Below, piece by piece: positions 34,207 through 43,587 of a DNA stretch of 64,000 bases. A program made the position numbers and the translations under genes. The stretch is from Hymenobacter setariae (GTDB taxonomy: Bacteria; Bacteroidota; Bacteroidia; Cytophagales; Hymenobacteraceae), in assembly GCF_007713685.1 (NCBI RefSeq), contig NZ_VMRJ01000001.1:664129-728128 (forward strand), in the 5' to 3' direction. How positions within the stretch are numbered: position 1 is the stretch's first letter; each line of letters opens with the position of its first letter. Below the pieces are notes generated by a model. The model had not been told where the DNA came from and ran no database searches. It saw nothing but the letters and a program-made list of their open reading frames with translations.

Positions 34207-34902
34207 TTATCCCTCCTGCTCAATTGCCGTTTCCACGCGCCCTAGCAGGCGCACAGTAGCGTAGCCAATCAGTAGAAAGGCCCAGAAAACGACGGTCACG
34301 CCCCAGGTCTGCCAGTTATGGAAGGGGTGCAGGAAACGCTGCACAATATCGTAGAACAGGGTAAACGGGTTGCTAAGAATATCCCAGGAGTTGAAGCGCA
34401 AATACCGACCTAGGTACACCCCAAACGCGCTGAGACCCAATGCCACTGTGGCAAAGCCCCAGCCCGCCACGAAGCCCAGCCGCTGCCGCACCAGCGTGTG
34501 CATATCCATGAGCGAGGAATAAGCCAGCATCAGGCCGTTCCAGGCGCAGGACATGATAAGCGCGAGGTCATACCAATACGGCACGCCGGGGCGTGGCTCG
34601 AGGTGAAAAAGGTCGGTGACGAGGTAGGGCGCGTTGGGGAAGAAGAGCAACCACACTGCACCCACTGGCAGCAGCAGCCGGGCCTTAGGCCGGTGGGCGG
34701 CCAGGTGAATGGCCGCGCTCAGCGCAAAGGGAATAGCGGCCAGAAACAAATTCCAAAGCAGGAAAACAAACGTCAATTGCTGCGTGAGCAGTACCCGCAC
34801 CGCCACGAGCACAAAGCTTAGGGCCAGTGACAAACCCAGCGCCAGCAGCAGCGGCAGGCGGTGGCGCAGGGCAGGCATCGATAGAGGCATGGCAAGGGAC
34901 AT
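34207..34902 (-). CDS. DUF1361 family membrane protein
   Basis: About 231 residues with six membrane segments. The family core is FLLWNLFLAAIPFALS, then FFPNAPYLVTDLFHL and PYWYDLALIMSCAWNGLMLA. Function unknown. I choose the ATG at 34902, which puts only a short loop before the first helix; other in-frame ATGs nearby (34890, 34878) are possible. A TACTTTAG element at 34932-34939 on the minus strand may be its promoter. Converges on the glycosyltransferase gene 56 bp away. Confidence 0.85.
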   Translation of the reverse strand: MSLAMPLSMPALRHRLPLLLALGLSLALSFVLVAVRVLLTQQLTFVFLLWNLFLAAIPFALSAAIHLAAHRPKARLLLPVGAVWLLFFPNAPYLVTDLFHLEPRPGVPYWYDLALIMSCAWNGLMLAYSSLMDMHTLVRQRLGFVAGWGFATVALGLSAFGVYLGRYLRFNSWDILSNPFTLFYDIVQRFLHPFHNWQTWGVTVVFWAFLLIGYATVRLLGRVETAIEQEG

Positions 34903-34984
34903 GGGCACAGTGTTAAAGAGTGAATACGCTAAAGTAGAGCGCCGAGGTGAGCAAGTTGCGTGCCGGCCCCCTCTCGGTGGCACG

Positions 34985-34992
34985 TACCTTTG
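34985..34992 (+). promoter_or_regulatory. TACCTTTG -7 element upstream of the 35031 gene
   Basis: Perfect TAnnTTTG match 38 bp before the ATG, giving a leader of about 30 nt. It is divergent from the likely DUF1361 promoter. Confidence 0.5.
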
Positions 34993-35030
34993 CGGCAGCT
35001 AACGCGGCTACCTAGCCGTTTCAGTATCGC

Positions 35031-36761
35031 ATGACTCATTTTTATCGGGCCGTTCCTTCGTCGCTGCGGCGGCTCCTGCTGCTATGGCCCTGGGCCCTGC
35101 TCAGCCTGAGCGCCGCCGCGCAGGGCCAGCTTACCCGCTACCAAACCGCTAAAACCCAGCTCGACCAGGGCCACTACGCCGTGGCCATGCAAGAGCTGCA
35201 GCCCCTGACCCAGCCGGTCAACCACTTTTCCAAGGCCCCCGACGCGGCCTACCTCTACGCCGTGGCCGCCACCCGCCTCGGGCAGTGGGCCGAGGCCGAG
35301 CAGATGCTTAATCTCATCCGCAACCAGTATCCTACCTACGCGGGCCTCAACGAGGTGCTGTACCTGCAAGGCCAGGTGTCGTTTGAGCAGGGCGACTACG
35401 ACACGGCACTGCGCACCCTAGGGCAGCTGCCTGCTGAGCAGTATGCGGCGCTGCGCGAGGCTATGCAGGCCAACTACTTAGCCAAGCTAAAGGACCGCGC
35501 TGTTTGGCAGCGCCTGCGCCAGCGCTACCCCCAAAGCAAGCTCGTGGGCCGACTCTACGCCGACTTCTTGCTAGCTAGCGCCCCTCTTCTTGATGCCGAC
35601 CGCCAACAGCTCGACGCGCTAATCACGCAGTTCAAGCTTGAGCGCAGCCGCTACACCGCCGTGCTAGCTACGGCGCCAGCGGCACCTAAGGCCTTGCCCC
35701 GCAAGGGCACTTACAACATTGGGGTGTTACTGCCTTTCGAGCTGCAAGACAATACATGGCAGACACGTCGCAAAAACCAGTTCGTAACCGACCTCTACGC
35801 CGGCCTGCGCCTGGCCCAAGACTCCTTGCAGCGCGCTGGGCACCCGGTGCAGCTATTTGCATACGACACGGGCGCCGATACGCTCACCCTCAAGTCGGTG
35901 CTGACGCTGCCCGAACTCGCGGGCATGGACATGATAGTCGGGCCGGTGTACAAGTCGGGCGCCAAGCTAGTGGCTCGCTTCGCCCGCGAACACCAAATAG
36001 TGTGCATCAACCCGCTTTCGCAAGATGCGAGCCTTGTGCTGGATAATGCCTACCACTACCTCTACATGCCTAGCGCGGCTACCCAGGGCCGGCTGGCGGC
36101 GCAGTTTGCGGCCACGGCCTTCGGTACCGGCCGCCCAGCCATCTTGTTGCACGAAGACGCGAAGGACGACAACGAGTTTGCCTTAGCTTACCAGGCAGCT
36201 TACGAAGAAGCCGGCGGCAAAATACTGACCTCGCGCGCGTTCCGGCCCGACGACCCAGCTAGTCTCACCGCCGCCTACACGGGCCTCGATCTAGCCAGCG
36301 CCAGTCACCTCGTGGTGGCGTCGGATAACCGCAAGGCTGGTCCACCCGCTTTCGCGGCCCTAGGTACGGTGCCCAGCGCTACCCGCCCGGCGCTGCTGGC
36401 ACCCGGCGAATGGCTCGATAATCCTAGCCTGGGCGCCGGCCAGCTCGGCGGCCCTAGCGTGTATTACTACCATCCCAAGTACTTCGATGCGCAGCGCCCG
36501 AGCTATCGCCGCTTCCGCCAGCTGTACCTAGCCAAGCAGAACCTGCCGCCGTCCAGCTTTGCTAGCCAAGGCTTTGAGCTGCTGCTGTTTTTTAGCTCTG
36601 CGCTTCAGCAGTTTGGGCCGGCCTTCCAGAGTGCGCTGGCGACCGCGCCCCCGCAGCCGGGCGCCATTTTCGAGGGCTTGTCCTACCCCGGTGGCGCCCA
36701 TGACAACCAAGTGGTGCCAATTGTAAAACTCAGTAATCTGGAATTTCAACTCGTGCGCTAA
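35031..36761 (+). CDS. TPR plus periplasmic-binding-fold protein (LppC/LpoA-like)
   Basis: 576 residues. A signal peptide (LLLLWPWALLSLSAAAQG) comes first. Residues ~35-190 are helical repeats of TPR type (YAVAATRLGQWAEAEQML; LYLQGQVSFEQGDYDTALRTL). From ~225 on there is a type I periplasmic-binding fold (YNIGVLLPFELQDN; GLRLAQDSL; DMIVGPVYKSGAKLVA). The same layout occurs in LpoA, the outer-membrane activator of penicillin-binding protein 1A, though no lipobox is visible. Transport binding protein or peptidoglycan-synthesis regulator are both possible. Confidence 0.82.
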   Translation: MTHFYRAVPSSLRRLLLLWPWALLSLSAAAQGQLTRYQTAKTQLDQGHYAVAMQELQPLTQPVNHFSKAPDAAYLYAVAATRLGQWAEAEQMLNLIRNQYPTYAGLNEVLYLQGQVSFEQGDYDTALRTLGQLPAEQYAALREAMQANYLAKLKDRAVWQRLRQRYPQSKLVGRLYADFLLASAPLLDADRQQLDALITQFKLERSRYTAVLATAPAAPKALPRKGTYNIGVLLPFELQDNTWQTRRKNQFVTDLYAGLRLAQDSLQRAGHPVQLFAYDTGADTLTLKSVLTLPELAGMDMIVGPVYKSGAKLVARFAREHQIVCINPLSQDASLVLDNAYHYLYMPSAATQGRLAAQFAATAFGTGRPAILLHEDAKDDNEFALAYQAAYEEAGGKILTSRAFRPDDPASLTAAYTGLDLASASHLVVASDNRKAGPPAFAALGTVPSATRPALLAPGEWLDNPSLGAGQLGGPSVYYYHPKYFDAQRPSYRRFRQLYLAKQNLPPSSFASQGFELLLFFSSALQQFGPAFQSALATAPPQPGAIFEGLSYPGGAHDNQVVPIVKLSNLEFQLVR

Positions 36762-36836
36762 GCGTTGATGATACATCACCCCAGCGCTTTCTCTGCGCAG
36801 AGGCACGACCATAGAAATTAACTAATTCCCTACCTC

Positions 36837-38132
36837 TTGACTACTTCCGAAAACCTTTTTGCCCGCGCCCAGGAGCTGATTCCGGGCGGCGTTAACTCAC
36901 CCGTTCGGGCCTTTCGGGCCGTGGGCGGCGCCCCCATTTTCATGCAGTCGGCCGAAGGTGCTTGGCTCACCGATGTCGATGGCAACAAGTACGTTGACTT
37001 CATCAACTCGTGGGGACCGATGATACTCGGCCACGCGCCAGCAGTGGTGCTCGATGCCGTGCGCGAGGCGCTGCCGCACTCGCTTTCTTATGGCGCGCCC
37101 ACCCGGCGCGAGGTTGAGCTGGCTGAGCTGCTTATTGAGATGGTGCCGAGCGTGGAGAAAGTCCGCCTCGTCAACTCTGGTACCGAGGCTACGATGTCGG
37201 CTATTCGGGTGGCGCGAGGCTACACCGGCCGCGATAAAATCCTCAAGTTTGAGGGCTGCTACCACGGCCACGGCGATTCGTTTCTTATTGCGGCCGGCAG
37301 TGGCGCACTGACCCTAGGTGCCCCCGACTCGCCAGGCGTGACCGAAGGCGTGGCCAAGGACACCCTCACTGTGCCTTACAACGATATACCGGCCGTGAAG
37401 GCCGCCATAGCCGCAAACCCTGAGCAAATTGCGACCATCATTATTGAGCCGGTAGTAGGTAACATGGGCCTTGTAGTGCCCGCGCCGGGCTTTCTGGCCG
37501 AGTTGCGCGCCCTGTGCACCGAGCACGGCATTGTGCTGCTCTTCGATGAGGTAATGACAGGCTTCCGCCTCGCCCCTGGCGGCGCGCAGCAGCTCTTCGG
37601 CGTCACGCCCGACCTCACGACCCTAGGTAAGATTATCGGCGGTGGCCTACCCGTGGGCGCCTACGGTGGCCGCGCCGACATCATGAACCAAGTAGCCCCC
37701 GCGGGCAAAGTGTACCAAGCCGGCACGCTCTCGGGCAACCCGCTAGCTACCGCCGCTGGCCTAGCTCAACTGCGCTACCTGCACGAGCACCCCGAAGTGT
37801 ACGAGCAGCTCGAAGCCACCACCGCCCGCCTGGCCGACGGCACCCGCCAGATTGCCCAGGAGCTGGGCCTGAACTACACCGTCAACCGAGTGGGCTCGAT
37901 GTTTAGCTTGTTCTTCACTGCTGAGCCGGTAAATAACTTGGAAGACGCCAAGAAGGCCGATTTACCAGCCTTTGGCCGCTACTTCCACGCCATGCTGAGC
38001 CGGGGTATTTATTTGGCACCGTCGCAGTTCGAGGCGCTGTTTATTTCTACGTCCATCACCGATGAGCTAGTGGAGAAGTACCTAGGGGCCTGCCGCGAGT
38101 CGCTGGCCGAAGCGCACGGCCTTTCGCTTTAA
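36837..38132 (+). CDS. hemL: Glutamate-1-semialdehyde 2,1-aminomutase
   Basis: Converts glutamate-1-semialdehyde to 5-aminolevulinate, the C5 entry to haem synthesis. The sequence matches the family throughout: AQELIPGGVNSPVRAF, NSGTEATMSAIRVAR, LLFDEVMTGFRLA, PLP lysine Lys265 in LGKIIGGGLPVGAYGG and AGTLSGNPLA. 431 residues, normal. The start is TTG at 36837, directly in line with homologues that begin MTTSE; no in-frame ATG lies near. Followed at 39 bp by a hypothetical membrane-associated protein gene. Confidence 0.97.
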   Translation: MTTSENLFARAQELIPGGVNSPVRAFRAVGGAPIFMQSAEGAWLTDVDGNKYVDFINSWGPMILGHAPAVVLDAVREALPHSLSYGAPTRREVELAELLIEMVPSVEKVRLVNSGTEATMSAIRVARGYTGRDKILKFEGCYHGHGDSFLIAAGSGALTLGAPDSPGVTEGVAKDTLTVPYNDIPAVKAAIAANPEQIATIIIEPVVGNMGLVVPAPGFLAELRALCTEHGIVLLFDEVMTGFRLAPGGAQQLFGVTPDLTTLGKIIGGGLPVGAYGGRADIMNQVAPAGKVYQAGTLSGNPLATAAGLAQLRYLHEHPEVYEQLEATTARLADGTRQIAQELGLNYTVNRVGSMFSLFFTAEPVNNLEDAKKADLPAFGRYFHAMLSRGIYLAPSQFEALFISTSITDELVEKYLGACRESLAEAHGLSL

Positions 38133-38171
38133 TTTCACGCCGCGCCTTTTTCACTTCTGAATTTCTGAGTT

Positions 38172-39101
38172 ATGCGTTACTTGTGGAAGCTGCTGCTGTT
38201 CGTTCCGTTCCTAGGCTTTGCCCAGGGGGAAACACCCGCGCAGGCCAACAAAAAGTTGTTTGACCGCACCATCGACGAGCTGAACTTTCGCACGTTCGAA
38301 ACGGTGTACGACAAGCACTTTACGCGGCAGAAATTCCCCGAAAACCTGCGCACTGCGGCCGCTCGGCGCGACTTCACAAATTTCGAGAACAACGCCGAGC
38401 TGCAAAAGCTGTTTTTGAACTACAATGGCGTGGCCGAGCGCTACAAAACGCACTTTGGCGGCGGCTCGCTTTCGCAGGCCGAGTTTGAGAAGCAACTGAA
38501 CGCGGTGGTACGCGACCGCAACTTCGAGTTCTTCATCCGCGGCCTGCCGCGCGATGAGCGCTCGGCCCTCATCCGCACCGAGCAGCGCATCATCAAACAG
38601 GCTGTGGCCCGCTTCAATGCCAGTGGCGAAACGGCCACGGCCAACGTGCCGGCTGCCGATGTGGAGCCCGAGCCCGCCGTGGCCTCGGCGCCCCTCACCA
38701 CCAATGGCACCACCGACCCCGAGGCCGCGCCCGCTGCTACCCCCGCCGCCCGCGAGCCCGAACTGCGCAGCCCCGACGCTGAGGCTCCCAGCAGTGGCCC
38801 CGGCTGGGTAGGCTACCTCACGCTCCTAAGCAGCCTCGCCACGCTGGGCCTAGGCGGGTTCGCCCTACTGAGCGTGCTGCCCGAGTTGCGCCGCCTGCGG
38901 CGCCGCGTGCGCGAGCTAGAAGACGCTGGTGCTCAAGCCCCACCTTACGGTGAAACTGACCTAGACGCTCCCGACCAGGAGCCAGCCGAGGCACGCCCCA
39001 GCTTTTTGAGCCGCCTGCGCGGCCCGGCCAGCGGCGAGCTACTTGCCGACAACTACGGCGATGACGACGACGAGCCTGACCCGCAACATCCTGTACGCTA
39101 G
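38172..39101 (+). CDS. Membrane-anchored protein of unknown function, 309 aa
   Basis: A signal peptide (RYLWKLLLFVPFLGFAQG) is followed by a helical, charged domain (residues ~25-145), a Pro/Ala/Thr-rich stretch, one membrane helix near residues 217-237 (YLTLLSSLATLGLGGFALL) and a basic then acidic tail. The helical part probably faces the periplasm and the tail the cytoplasm. No family recognised. It sits between hemL and dcd on the same strand. Confidence 0.75.
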   Translation: MRYLWKLLLFVPFLGFAQGETPAQANKKLFDRTIDELNFRTFETVYDKHFTRQKFPENLRTAAARRDFTNFENNAELQKLFLNYNGVAERYKTHFGGGSLSQAEFEKQLNAVVRDRNFEFFIRGLPRDERSALIRTEQRIIKQAVARFNASGETATANVPAADVEPEPAVASAPLTTNGTTDPEAAPAATPAAREPELRSPDAEAPSSGPGWVGYLTLLSSLATLGLGGFALLSVLPELRRLRRRVRELEDAGAQAPPYGETDLDAPDQEPAEARPSFLSRLRGPASGELLADNYGDDDDEPDPQHPVR

Positions 39102-39209
39102 GGGCCCCTGCCACCGCAGCGCCCTTGCCAGGTGCGCTGCCTACCCTCTTACTTTCTCCGGCGGAGCGCCTCCAAAACCCGCGCCATCCGCTACAATTTG
39201 AGTTAACCC

Positions 39210-39749
39210 GTGATTCTTACCGACCAGCAAATCCGCGCCGAAATGGAGCGCGGCACCATTGTAGTGCAGCCCTATGACCCTAGCTGCCTGGGTACCAACT
39301 CCTACGATGTGCACCTAGGGCGCTATCTAGCCATCTACGACGAGCCCGTGCTGGATGCGCGCCGCCACAACACCATCACCACCTTTGAAATGCCGGCCGA
39401 CGAAGGCTACGTGCTTCAGCCCGGTATTTTGTACCTCGGCGTCACCGAAGAGTACACCGAAACCCACGCCCACGTGCCCTTTCTCGAAGGCAAGAGTAGT
39501 GTTGGCCGCCTAGGTATCGATATTCACGCCACCGCCGGCAAAGGTGACGTGGGCTTTTGCAATCACTGGACGTTGGAAATCAGCGTGTCGATGCCCGTGC
39601 GGGTGTACCCTGGCATGCCCATTGGGCAGCTCATTTATTTTGGTTTGCAGGGCGACGTGCAAACCTTTTACAACCGCAAGCAATCGGCCAAGTACAACGA
39701 CCGCACCGACCGCCCCGTGGAGAGCATGATGTGGAAAAACTCGTTTTAG
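39210..39749 (+). CDS. dcd: dCTP deaminase
   Basis: Deaminates dCTP to dUTP (or directly to dUMP in bifunctional forms). The fold and motifs match: SCLGTNSYDVHLG near the start, PFLEGKSSVGRLG, HATAGKGDVGFCNHWTLEI (catalytic Glu) and YPGMPIGQLIYF. 179 residues, slightly shorter than the E. coli enzyme. The start is GTG at 39210. Convergent partner absent; a 13-bp stem hairpin follows. Confidence 0.94.
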   Translation: MILTDQQIRAEMERGTIVVQPYDPSCLGTNSYDVHLGRYLAIYDEPVLDARRHNTITTFEMPADEGYVLQPGILYLGVTEEYTETHAHVPFLEGKSSVGRLGIDIHATAGKGDVGFCNHWTLEISVSMPVRVYPGMPIGQLIYFGLQGDVQTFYNRKQSAKYNDRTDRPVESMMWKNSF

Positions 39750-39783
39750 CCACCCATTAAATCGGCTTTTTGTGTAGTGCAAG

Positions 39784-39839
39784 GGAGCCAGCGCAGTGTT
39801 GCAGCCTGCTAGTAAAGGCCTAACCTCTGCGCTGGCTCC
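39784..39839 (+). terminator. Hairpin after dcd
   Basis: Perfect 13-bp arms GGAGCCAGCGCAG and CTGCGCTGGCTCC with a 30-nt loop, then TTCGTTAGT. The T tract is weak, so termination is likely but not certain. Confidence 0.5.
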
Positions 39840-39915
39840 TTCGTTAGTACTACTGCCAGCGCCGCTAACCTTGGCACGCTAGTTGGCAATTAGACATCTT
39901 TAGTATCTACTCCGC

Positions 39916-40470
39916 ATGACCTTGAAGCCTTTTTTTGCCGCTTGGTTGCTGGTTGTTGCCCCAGCAGCGGCGTTTGCCCAGCAGCCCGCTACGCTTTCGG
40001 CCCCTACCCCGGTGGCCGTGCAGGATAAAACCCAATCTAGCCCCCGCCTCAACCCCGTAGAGGCCCGGGCCGACCGCCTCAGCACGCAAATGGTGCGTGA
40101 CCTGCACCTTAACAATTACCAAGCAACCCGCCTACGGGCCATCAATACCGATAAAGTGGCCAAGCTCGACGCCCTTGAGCGCCAGTATGCCCGCAGCCCC
40201 AAGCAGTTAGAAGAACAGTCGAAGGTGGTGGGCCGCGAGCGCGATAAGGAGTTGCAAGCTGTGCTTACTACCGACCAGTACACCAACTATTTCGACGCCC
40301 GCCAGCGCTACGCGCAGTTCGATAAAAACTACGCAGCCTCAGCCTCGTCGGCCATTTTGGTCAATTCCATTCAAAACCCAGCTCCGGTGCGAGCCAATGA
40401 TGCTACTATCGGCCCGGCCCGCAAGGAAACCCGCCGCACCGAGCCCCTAGGCCGCACAGTGCGCCAGTAA
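39916..40470 (+). CDS. Secreted helical protein of unknown function, 184 aa
   Basis: A Sec signal peptide (LKPFFAAWLLVVAPAAAFA, cleavage before QQ). The mature part is mostly helical with many charged residues (MVRDLHLNNYQATRLRAINT; ERDKELQAVLTTDQYTNYF). The DLHLNNYQ..R...LTTDQY pattern recalls the LTxEQ helices of Spy/CpxP-like periplasmic proteins, so a periplasmic chaperone-type or sensor role is possible. Terminator at 40489. Confidence 0.72.
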   Translation: MTLKPFFAAWLLVVAPAAAFAQQPATLSAPTPVAVQDKTQSSPRLNPVEARADRLSTQMVRDLHLNNYQATRLRAINTDKVAKLDALERQYARSPKQLEEQSKVVGRERDKELQAVLTTDQYTNYFDARQRYAQFDKNYAASASSAILVNSIQNPAPVRANDATIGPARKETRRTEPLGRTVRQ

Positions 40471-40488
40471 CCCAACCTTTCTTTGACT

Positions 40489-40524
40489 AAAACCGCCTTT
40501 GACGTCATGTCAAGGCGGTTTTTT
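40489..40524 (+). terminator. Rho-independent terminator
   Basis: AAAACCGCCTT pairs with AAGGCGGTTTT (short bulge in the loop side) and six T follow in the right arm and beyond. Confidence 0.8.
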
Positions 40525-40751
40525 AATGTATTGCGCAGTGCTATTTGCTACAGCGAGCTAGCACTGCTAAGGTACTTGCCGCATAAATTTCCTGCGCTCT
40601 GCTTGGCTATATAGGCTGGTGCGCCTCGGTGGGCTATTGGGAGGCGTGATAGTATGGCCAAACCTAAAGGGAGATGTCAATTGGTAAACTCTTGCTGGTG
40701 CTTTTCGTAACATGGCTTCCTCTTTCATCCATGTCTTTTTAGTTAAGTATC

Positions 40752-41042
40752 ATGATTAAGACGATTTTAACAGCATTGGCTGTTTCTGGTATGCTTAGCT
40801 TTACAGCACAGGCACAGACTACCTCAGGCACTGCTCCCGCAAGCACCACCAAATCAGCCAACTCAACCAGCAAAACTGGTCAGAGTAATTCGGGTAACAT
40901 GGCACCTAACCGGTCGAGCACGGCTGGCAACCCCAGTGCTTCTACCTCAAACAACCCAGTAGATGCGACTGGCAAGCCAGTTGGCACTACCCAATCGCCC
41001 ACTACTATGGGCACTGGCAAAGCCCAGAAGCCTAAAAAATAG
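40752..41042 (+). CDS. Small secreted Ser/Thr/Asn-rich protein, 96 aa
   Basis: A signal peptide (IKTILTALAVSGMLSFTAQA) precedes a low-complexity mature part of Ser, Thr, Asn, Gly and Pro ending in KAQKPKK. No domain. Similar small secreted proteins occur in Hymenobacter-like genomes, as far as I recall; function unknown. The 281 bp upstream hold no other gene. Confidence 0.72.
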   Translation: MIKTILTALAVSGMLSFTAQAQTTSGTAPASTTKSANSTSKTGQSNSGNMAPNRSSTAGNPSASTSNNPVDATGKPVGTTQSPTTMGTGKAQKPKK

Positions 41043-41102
41043 CGTTGCCAAACTGGCAGCATTTAGTGAGCTTTTCTAAAGCTTTGAACACAGAGATTAC
41101 CC

Positions 41103-41135
41103 AAAAGCCCCGCGCCTAACCGGCGCGGGGCTTTT
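41103..41135 (+). terminator. Rho-independent terminator
   Basis: Perfect 14-bp arms AAAAGCCCCGCGCC and GGCGCGGGGCTTTT with a 5-nt loop. Serves the 40752 gene and, given its symmetry, possibly the DUF4267 gene from the other side. Confidence 0.85.
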
Positions 41136-41257
41136 GCTGTCTCACCAGCTATGTTTCACGTTCCAGCTGGCAGTATATGCAACCACAGCCTTTAGACATA
41201 AGCTTGGGCAAATGATAACCAGCCCAAAAGACCAAAAAGCGCTCATGGCAGCAGCTA

Positions 41258-41683
41258 CTATATAAATTGGGCTGGGAGTTGAACGCCGGCCGAGGTAGCC
41301 GGGCGGGCCGTGGTGGTAAATAGGGACACCGCCAGGGGTAGCAGCAGGTCAATAGCCACCAAGTGGGGCATTGCCAAGGCTACCGACCCAGTAGGCTGAC
41401 TCAGCACGATGGTGGCATCGACGCAGGGAATGAGTGCGCCCAACAGCAGCACCCAGGCCAGAGGCCGGTCGTAGCCCAGGCTGGCAAATAGGACTAGCAG
41501 CAGCCCCGAGAATACATCACGGATGCCTTTGGCGTAGTGGAAGGCGTACTGCGCGTCGGTAGGCGGCAGAAACACACCGAAGCCTTCGGCCCCCGCACGG
41601 GGAGCCAATAGGAAGCGGAGACCGATGAAAAGCATGCCAAGTCCGATGACTAGGCTCAGGCTGCGGGAGAGGGTGCGACGCAT
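41258..41683 (-). CDS. DUF4267 family membrane protein
   Basis: 141 residues with four membrane segments. The family pattern is visible: SLVIGLGMLFIGLRFLLAP, then AFHYAKGIRDVFSGLLLVLFA. I use ATG 41683 (MRRTLSRSL). Function unknown. It lies 84 bp downstream of the Crp/Fnr-type regulator on the same strand, so it may be its target. Confidence 0.82.
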   Translation of the reverse strand: MRRTLSRSLSLVIGLGMLFIGLRFLLAPRAGAEGFGVFLPPTDAQYAFHYAKGIRDVFSGLLLVLFASLGYDRPLAWVLLLGALIPCVDATIVLSQPTGSVALAMPHLVAIDLLLPLAVSLFTTTARPATSAGVQLPAQFI

Positions 41684-41767
41684 AACAGAGAGGTTTTTGG
41701 TACGGCACAAAGGTCCCGCTACCCCACTCCCCTAGGCATTCACCCAAGTGCATAAATGCGCCGCTGG

Positions 41768-42340
41768 CTACAACGTCGCCCGGCCCCGAATCCGACTTAG
41801 CGATTGGGGCCTGACACCCACGTAAGAGGCGATATAATACTGCGGCACGCGCTGCTGCAAGTCGGGGTAAATGCGCATGAAACGGGCGTAGCGCTGCTCG
41901 GGCGTGTCCTCGTAGAAGGAGGTAAGTTGGCGCAGCACGTCCACAAACAGCGCCTCGGCCATGAGACGGCCGAAGCGCTCGCCCGCACGCACCTCGCGGT
42001 AAAACCGCTGCAAATTGTCGTGGGTAATGGATAGCAAGCGGGCTTCCTCCAGGGCCTGAATGCCGTGCTGGGCGGGCTGAGCAGGCAAAAAGCTCTCGTA
42101 GTCACCGATGAACTCCTGCTCGCGGCCAAAGTAGTACGTGAGTTCCTGGCCGTCGCGGCTTTGAAAGTTGTGAAACACGCCTTGCAGCACAAAGCCCACT
42201 TTGCGGCTCACTTCGCCGGGCCGTAGAAAGTAGCCGCCCTTGGGCAACGTCTCAGGCACAAATAGTTGCCGAACAAGGTCTTCTTCTGCCTCATTTAAGG
42301 CGATGAAGTGACGAATGGTAACTAGCAGCGAGTCGTGCAT
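41768..42340 (-). CDS. Crp/Fnr-family transcriptional regulator
   Basis: 190 residues. A cyclic-nucleotide-binding-like beta roll (LPKGGYFLRPGEVSRKVGFVLQGVF; GREQEFIGDYESFL) is followed by a connecting helix and a C-terminal winged-helix (QYYIASYVGVRPQSLSRIRG). No cysteine cluster for an FeS sensor, so it is not FNR-like. The family is common in Bacteroidota beside small membrane-protein genes. Signal unknown. Probably controls the DUF4267 gene. Confidence 0.88.
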   Translation of the reverse strand: MHDSLLVTIRHFIALNEAEEDLVRQLFVPETLPKGGYFLRPGEVSRKVGFVLQGVFHNFQSRDGQELTYYFGREQEFIGDYESFLPAQPAQHGIQALEEARLLSITHDNLQRFYREVRAGERFGRLMAEALFVDVLRQLTSFYEDTPEQRYARFMRIYPDLQQRVPQYYIASYVGVRPQSLSRIRGRATL

Positions 42341-42550
42341 TGGGTAGTAGGCCCGCCTAGGTCAACAACTGGCCGACGGAGTGGAGCGAGTCAAAAATAG
42401 CGCCTAGCCCTCGCCCCACCAGACGGCTTGCAGTGCCTGAAGCCCACAGGTTACCAGGTGCTGTAAAAGCGATTATTTAGCTCGCAACGGGAAGGAGCTT
42501 ATCCACTGTCAAGGCTGGCACCTAGGCCTGAGTTGAGGGGTCAGCAGCAA

Positions 42551-42579
42551 TTGACGTAGATTTGATTATATTACTTTTG
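42551..42579 (+). promoter_or_regulatory. Bacteroidota-type promoter of the AraC-family gene
   Basis: TTG at 42551-42553, 18 bp, then TACTTTTG at 42572-42579: a full match to the TTG-N(17-20)-TAnnTTTG consensus. The -7 box ends four bases before the ATG at 42584, so either that start is leaderless or translation begins at the in-frame ATG 42593. Confidence 0.65.
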
Positions 42580-42583
42580 CAGC

Positions 42584-43465
42584 ATGAGTGCTATGTCTAA
42601 TTCAGTGCTTCCTGTCTTTGCTGGCGTGACCCTGCCGCTGCAAGGATTTAAGGCCTACAAGGTCGTTTCGCCAGCTAATGCGCTGCTGGCCGCTGGCCGC
42701 CGCGACTTTTACAAGCTTGTGCTAGCTACCGGGCAAATGACCGTTGGCCACGGAACCGAAACGACTTACCTCGACGGCACTTTTCTGCTGTGCATCAATC
42801 CGCTCGTGCCGCACTCGGTGGTGCACCACTCGGCGGATAATAGTGGGTACGCCTGCGTGTTTACCGAGGCGTTTGTAGCCAGCCTCAGGCGCACGGAAAA
42901 ATTGCAGCACTCCCCGTTGTTCCGCGTGGGCGACTCTCCCATCATTCAACTCACCGGCGAGCAGGCAGCGTTTATGGCGGGCCTTTTTCGGCAAATACTA
43001 GCAGTGCAACAGGAAGAGTATGTTCATAAAGAAGAAGTAGTTAATAACTGCTTGGCCCTTATACTACATGAGGCATTGCGCGTGCAGCCACCAACGGAGG
43101 CCAGCGCACCTCCTAGCGCGGCTATGCATCTCACGCAGCGGTTCTTAGGGCTGCTAGAGCGGCAGTTTCCTCTCGAAAGCCTCGAGCAACAGCTTGCTTT
43201 GCGCACCGTCCAAGATTTTGCTAGTCGCTTGGCGGTGCACGTCAACTACCTCAACCGCTGCGTGAAGGAAATTACGGGCCGGCCCACCTCGGCCCACCTT
43301 GCCGAGCGCTTAGTGGCCGAGGCCCGGGCGCTGCTGCGCCACACGCGCTGGAGCGTTGCCGACATTGCCACATGTCTGGGCTTTGCTTACCCCACTTATT
43401 TCAATAACTACTTCAAGCGGGAAACTGGTCAAACGCCTGCTGCCTTTCGCAAGCATCAGGTTTGA
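42584..43465 (+). CDS. AraC-family transcriptional regulator
   Basis: 293 residues. The N-terminal half is a sensing domain of the cupin type (GHGTETTYLDGTFLLCINPL). The C-terminal ~95 residues carry two helix-turn-helix units (VQDFASRLAVHVNYLNRCVK; SVADIATCLGFAYPTYFNNYFKRETGQTPAAFR), the AraC signature. Likely regulates the alpha/beta hydrolase gene 122 bp downstream or genes elsewhere. Effector unknown. Confidence 0.93.
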   Translation: MSAMSNSVLPVFAGVTLPLQGFKAYKVVSPANALLAAGRRDFYKLVLATGQMTVGHGTETTYLDGTFLLCINPLVPHSVVHHSADNSGYACVFTEAFVASLRRTEKLQHSPLFRVGDSPIIQLTGEQAAFMAGLFRQILAVQQEEYVHKEEVVNNCLALILHEALRVQPPTEASAPPSAAMHLTQRFLGLLERQFPLESLEQQLALRTVQDFASRLAVHVNYLNRCVKEITGRPTSAHLAERLVAEARALLRHTRWSVADIATCLGFAYPTYFNNYFKRETGQTPAAFRKHQV

Positions 43466-43587
43466 TAATTATACTTTTTGGGTTTGATTCTCATTAACCG
43501 CCGACGGTTGAGGGCACGCAATTTTGCACCACCTAGCAGCTAGCTTCAGTAGAGGCTGCGCTGGCTAGGCTTACGCACGCCTTTCTT

